Shown here piece after piece: positions 60,946 to 64,000 of a stretch of 64,000 nt of DNA. The notes below the pieces were generated by a model that worked only from the letters and a program-made list of their open reading frames with translations, ran no database searches and was not told the DNA's origin. This stretch comes from Diplosphaera chodatii. Taxonomy: Eukaryota > Chlorophyta > Trebouxiophyceae > Prasiolales > Stichococcaceae. Location of the stretch: assembly GCA_032358165.1 (NCBI GenBank), contig JAALGY010000032.1:124001-188000 (forward strand). The letters are read 5' to 3'. The position numbers and the translations under genes are program-made. The first letter of the stretch is position 1; each line of letters starts with the position of its first letter.

Positions 60946-61616
60946 CTGCGCCTGCTGCATCAGCTGATGCTACATCTGCAGGCTAGTGCTACTGCTGCTC
61001 GGTCGCTGCGGCCCCTGGCCCTGGCAGCTTGTGGGGGCAGCACTGCATGGTGTCTGGATCGAGCACCCCATTCTCTGGCACAGCCTCCAGGGTGTCTGCA
61101 CACCGTCGCCGGCGATCGCTCTGCATTCAGCATGGCAAGGAGATTTGTCCCAGCCTGCTGGCGCTCCAAAAGCCGTTTCCCAGGCGCCATGCTCCAACAT
61201 GCATGCGCACAGGCTCCCACAAGCAAACCTGGAATTGCAGCACGACGGAGCATGCGATGCGCCAAACGAAGGCACAAGCAGGACTTGCACACGAATCACC
61301 TTCGAGACTCTGGGGCGTGGCCTGTGCACACGGCTGTAGCCGTGGCTGGACCGGTGTACACAAGTGAGTGCCCAGGGCACATGCCCGCGTGCAGGCCGCT
61401 TGGAGAGGCGCGGCCGCTTGTAGGAAGGTCAACAAGGTCTCAAAGAGCAACCTGCAAGTGGCAGCGCATGATGCGGCCCTGTGTGCTGGCTGCAGTTGGC
61501 GTTTTGGTGAGCGGGACTTTACGGGTCTGCAGCCGGGACCTTACAGCCTAACTGGCCTGTGAGAGTGGGACTTTATGGGGTGCTCTGACCATGAAACTAG
61601 TACTACTACATAACTG
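60946..61616 (-). repeat. Right 671-bp terminal inverted repeat
   Basis: Inverted copy of 56324-56994. It ends at 61616 with CATAACTG, the complement of the left tip. Confidence 0.92.
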
Positions 61617-62645
61617 CGATGATGCGCCGTCAGCCCGTCACCCGTGCAGTACTGCTTAGTCATCCTGGCTGAGCATCGACGTGTACATCGGACGGCAGAT
61701 GATCTGCGCTTATACCGGCACAAATTGCACCTCGTCTAGCTAAACACATGTCACGCATCTATAGCTGGCTGTGAGCAGCGCGTGACCATGCTCGGCTTGT
61801 GAGAACTGCTCAATTCCGTTCTTCTGGCTCATCTGCTGGCATCAAGGGCAACAACATCTCATGGAGGCACATACGCGGCCATGAGTGCTGACTGTATCTC
61901 CATCCCCGCTCGTCCGCCTCCAGCTGGGTGCACTGGCAGTTGTCGCGGTGTGCTACAGAAGGCGTTGCAAGCTGTTACAACAGGTGGACGGGAATTCGCA
62001 GTCTTGGACCGATCAGGGTTCAAGAACCCTACGGCCATGCTGCTCCACTTCACTGTTTAGCACCATGGAAGCATGGGTACCGGGTCAGTCGGAAAGGTCT
62101 GTGGCACGTTGCATTCGAAGACTCGATGGCACGCCAACCGTGTTGTCCAGCTGCAAGAGTGTCTGCGCGAGGTCCCTGCATGAAAACCTATAGCACATCC
62201 ATTAGAGCCCATAAGCACTGCGGTGTGCTTTTGAGCAGAGCATTCACAATGTCCAGAGCAGTGGACAGGACCACGCGGATTATAAATAATCTCACAGACT
62301 GCGAAGTGATCTGCTGGTGGCCACAGACGCCAGTTCTGCGAGGATGCGGACCATCGTGCCGCTTGACTTCCCAATGCCACGTTCAGCACGGGTCAGCGCA
62401 TGCAACCGCCAAGACCTTAATCGTCCAAAACGTATTGCAGCTGGCAACCGCACAGTCACCAGCTGACCCCCCCATCGCTAGCCAGAGCACCTGCTCTTCT
62501 ACTGGCTTGCTGCAGGCCAGGGTCTCGGCGCATGGACAGAGCTCCGGCTGCGCATTCAAATTGCTGGTCAGCAGGTGTAGTGGCTGCAAGGGTGCGCATC
62601 TGCGGCCCGGGCCATCAGCCAGGCCCCACTTCCGAACCCAGCCCT
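61617..62645. other. Intergenic between the element and DSS1
   Basis: About 1 kb. A plus-strand frame stays open for 270 codons from 61928 and runs through the DSS1 3' end, but it has no domain, no strong codon bias and overlaps a secure gene antisense, so it is not called. No other feature recognised. Confidence 0.4.
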
Positions 62646-63261
62646 CTACTTCCTCAGCTCTGCCCGCAGCTGGTTGCAGAAATCGTCAGTCACCTGGAGT
62701 GGGAGGCACAGCATGTGGACAAGGTATTGTGGCAGGGTAATGGGGACACTCCATAGGGCCATCGACTTTACTGTACAATGTGGCTCACAGAAGATTGGCA
62801 GTGCTGCTCATTGCAGCGGAAGTGTTTCAGCAGCATTCCCAGCAGCAGAAGTCTTCACCTGGTCGTCGTCCCAGTCCTCCTCCCACAACTTCTCGACGTT
62901 GGGGTCCTCCTGCTGCTCTGACCACTCTGCACAGCAACAGCCCATGTTTGCCGTGTGGTGTCTGGCTAGCCTGGCTGCAATGGGTGCAGCAGACTTGGCA
63001 TGGGTACATGTTGAGCGGGACAGGCAGTCCGAATAAGAACCGTTGTTAGTGCATATGCATCGTGATGCGTAACATACGGCGACGAAGCCACAGCAGGACT
63101 ATCTGCTGCCGGGTTCTACATGTGAGCAGACGGTGCATATTAAGACGAGTCGCACCTTCTGTGTCAAACTCCTCGAACTCGTCGTCCTCCTCCAGCTGCG
63201 GCGTCGACTCCACCTTCACAGGCTGCTCCTGGCTCGGCTTCGCTGCTGCCTTGTCCGCCAT
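62646..63261 (-). CDS. DSS1: DSS1/SEM1, 26S proteasome lid and BRCA2-associated acidic protein
   Basis: Small acidic intrinsically disordered protein that serves as a subunit of the 19S proteasome lid and also of the TREX-2 and BRCA2 complexes in other eukaryotes. Three exons join in phase: 63261-63156, 62926-62859 and 62693-62646, giving 73 residues, close to the usual 70. After a short Lys/Gln-rich N-terminus it shows the first acidic motif LEEDDEFEEFDTE, then the second acidic Trp motif NVEKLWEEDWDDDQV, and the C-terminal helix TDDFCNQLRAELRK, in the family's fixed order and spacing. Both acidic ubiquitin- and lid-binding segments are intact. Confidence 0.95.
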
Positions 63262-63923
63262 GACTGACGCCTGCCGCAGCAAGGCCAGATGCGCCCCAGG
63301 AGACGCTGAGGGCGTTGAGGGCCTTGTTGCAGCGTATATTCGGCTTCCCACGTGCTCTCAAGGTCGTCACAGCTGCCTTTTGCACAGCAGCCGACAGACC
63401 GTGATGACAGCAAGCGATTGCCTGACTTAGTTTGCAAGAATCAGTGGACCAAGGCTGGCAGAGGATGTGATATGGGCAAGGCAGTAGGAGCTCACTGCCG
63501 CCTCAAGCGGATTGCTTGTGCCTGGAAAATGCAGCGTGAGTCTGCTGCGCTGCAGACACTCAACTGCCGCGGTACTCAGCAGAGGTGAAAGCTAAAGGGG
63601 GCAGTGCTGAAGGGGCAACCGAGCTTAGTTAGACTGGAACTCCTATTCAGCTCCTTTCCCTGCATCTTTCTGGTCAGTCAACGCAATTTGCCTGTGCATA
63701 CGTCGGCAGTGCGCACAAACACGCTTCCGTATGCGCTACATGCATCAGCGTCCGACGGACGACAGTAGGGGTGTCAGGATCAGCCCAGGGTCCGTCCACA
63801 GGTGTTGTCTCACGAGAGCATCCAATTCGATCACTTTGGTTCGGCAGCGTGTCTTGGCGCAGCCCGGCGCAGCGCGCGGGCGGGCGGCAGCCTGAGCTGC
63901 ATGCGCGCCGCGCGAGCAGCTCC
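63262..63923. promoter_or_regulatory. Divergent intergenic region, DSS1 and the edge gene
   Basis: About 660 bp between the DSS1 ATG (minus) and the ATG of a plus-strand gene at 63924. Both promoters are expected here. No element recognised. Confidence 0.45.
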
Positions 63924-64000
63924 ATGGACCGCCTGAAGGCTAGTCTCTCGCGCAAGTCGTCAGACGCTGGCGGGGCCGATAAGGTGAACCCTGCACACTA
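63924..64000 (+). CDS. First exon of a gene cut by the window end
   Basis: ATG at 63924 opens a 20-codon exon (MDRLKASLSRKSSDAGGADK) ending at 63983 with a good donor (AAG|GTGAAC). Codons are strongly G/C-ending at third positions. The segment is basic and Ser-rich, which could be a disordered N-terminus or a short leader. Too little is present to identify the product. Confidence 0.5.
   Translation, partial: MDRLKASLSRKSSDAGGADKVNPAH

Larger units (their letters stand above)
56324..61616. mobile_element. 5.3-kb element bounded by 671-bp terminal inverted repeats
   Basis: The left arm (about 56324-56994) and right arm (about 60946-61616) are near-identical inverted copies; I noted only a handful of single-base differences. 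The outer tips read CAGTTATGTAGTAGTACTAG and its complement. Flanking DNA has CGATGA immediately right of the element (61617-61622) and CGATGA one base away from the left end (56317-56322), a candidate 6-bp target-site duplication. The interior (about 57.0-60.9 kb) has no recognisable transposase, integrase or polymerase, so it looks non-autonomous. Long arms fit several classes (Mutator-like, Polinton-like or other large inverted-repeat elements), and none can be chosen from sequence alone. It lies between SET gene B and DSS1. Confidence 0.85.

Noticed and set aside
56324..61616. Endogenous virus or Polinton
   Set aside because: Arm length and the possible 6-bp duplication are compatible, but no DNA polymerase, integrase, capsid or packaging ATPase signature was seen, so no viral label is given.
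61928..62740. 270-codon plus-strand open frame
   Set aside because: It runs antisense through the secure DSS1 3' exon, lacks third-position bias and shows no domain.

Overview
This window is nuclear DNA from an intron-rich, GC-rich eukaryote, most likely a green alga (Chlorophyta). The evidence is short, densely spaced GT-AG exons, strong G/C bias at third codon positions, and plant-type genes: a vacuolar sorting receptor, plastid-like leader peptides and plant-style amino-acid permeases. No rRNA, tRNA, CRISPR array or prokaryotic operon was seen. Gene models were built by hand from splice sites and reading-frame phase; where every junction is in phase this is stated.

Layout, left to right: (1) 0.6-3.7 kb, minus: a secreted or membrane-anchored glycerophosphodiester phosphodiesterase. 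(2) 4.2-9.1 kb, minus: an SFSWAP-type splicing regulator. (3) 9.45-14.75 kb, plus: a vacuolar sorting receptor, sharing a 374-bp divergent upstream region with SFSWAP. (4) 15.3-16.7 kb, plus: an unrecognised Ser-rich protein. (5) 17.5-23.5 kb, minus: an AAAP-family amino-acid permease whose intron carries a 1.4-kb inverted-repeat transposon; a 35-codon ORF with strongly coding-like codon use lies just upstream. (6) 24.7-27.6 kb, minus: an alpha/beta hydrolase. (7) 27.7-29.9 kb, minus: an unrecognised gene with a 27-nt exon and a basic tail. (8) 30.5-31.3 kb, minus: an intronless membrane protein with a leader-like N-terminus. (9) 31.9-34.1 kb, minus: a methyltransferase-like protein with a degenerate SAM motif I and a 21-nt exon. 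(10) 35.35-43.7 kb, plus: a 28-exon, 1091-residue coiled-coil protein. (11) 43.8-45.2 kb: an orphan exon and a small minus-strand gene candidate. (12) 45.6-50.3 kb, plus: a second AAAP permease, paralogous to the first and inverted relative to it. (13) 50.8-56.2 kb, minus: two tandem SET-domain (SMYD-like) genes. (14) 56.3-61.6 kb: a large element bounded by near-identical 671-bp inverted repeats. (15) 62.6-63.3 kb, minus: DSS1/SEM1, the small proteasome-lid and BRCA2-associated protein. (16) 63.9 kb, plus: the first exon of a gene running off the window.

The genes do not form one pathway. The least ordinary content is the duplicated permeases and SET genes, the two inverted-repeat elements beside or inside members of those pairs, several GC-AG introns, the tiny upstream ORF and the long coiled-coil protein.
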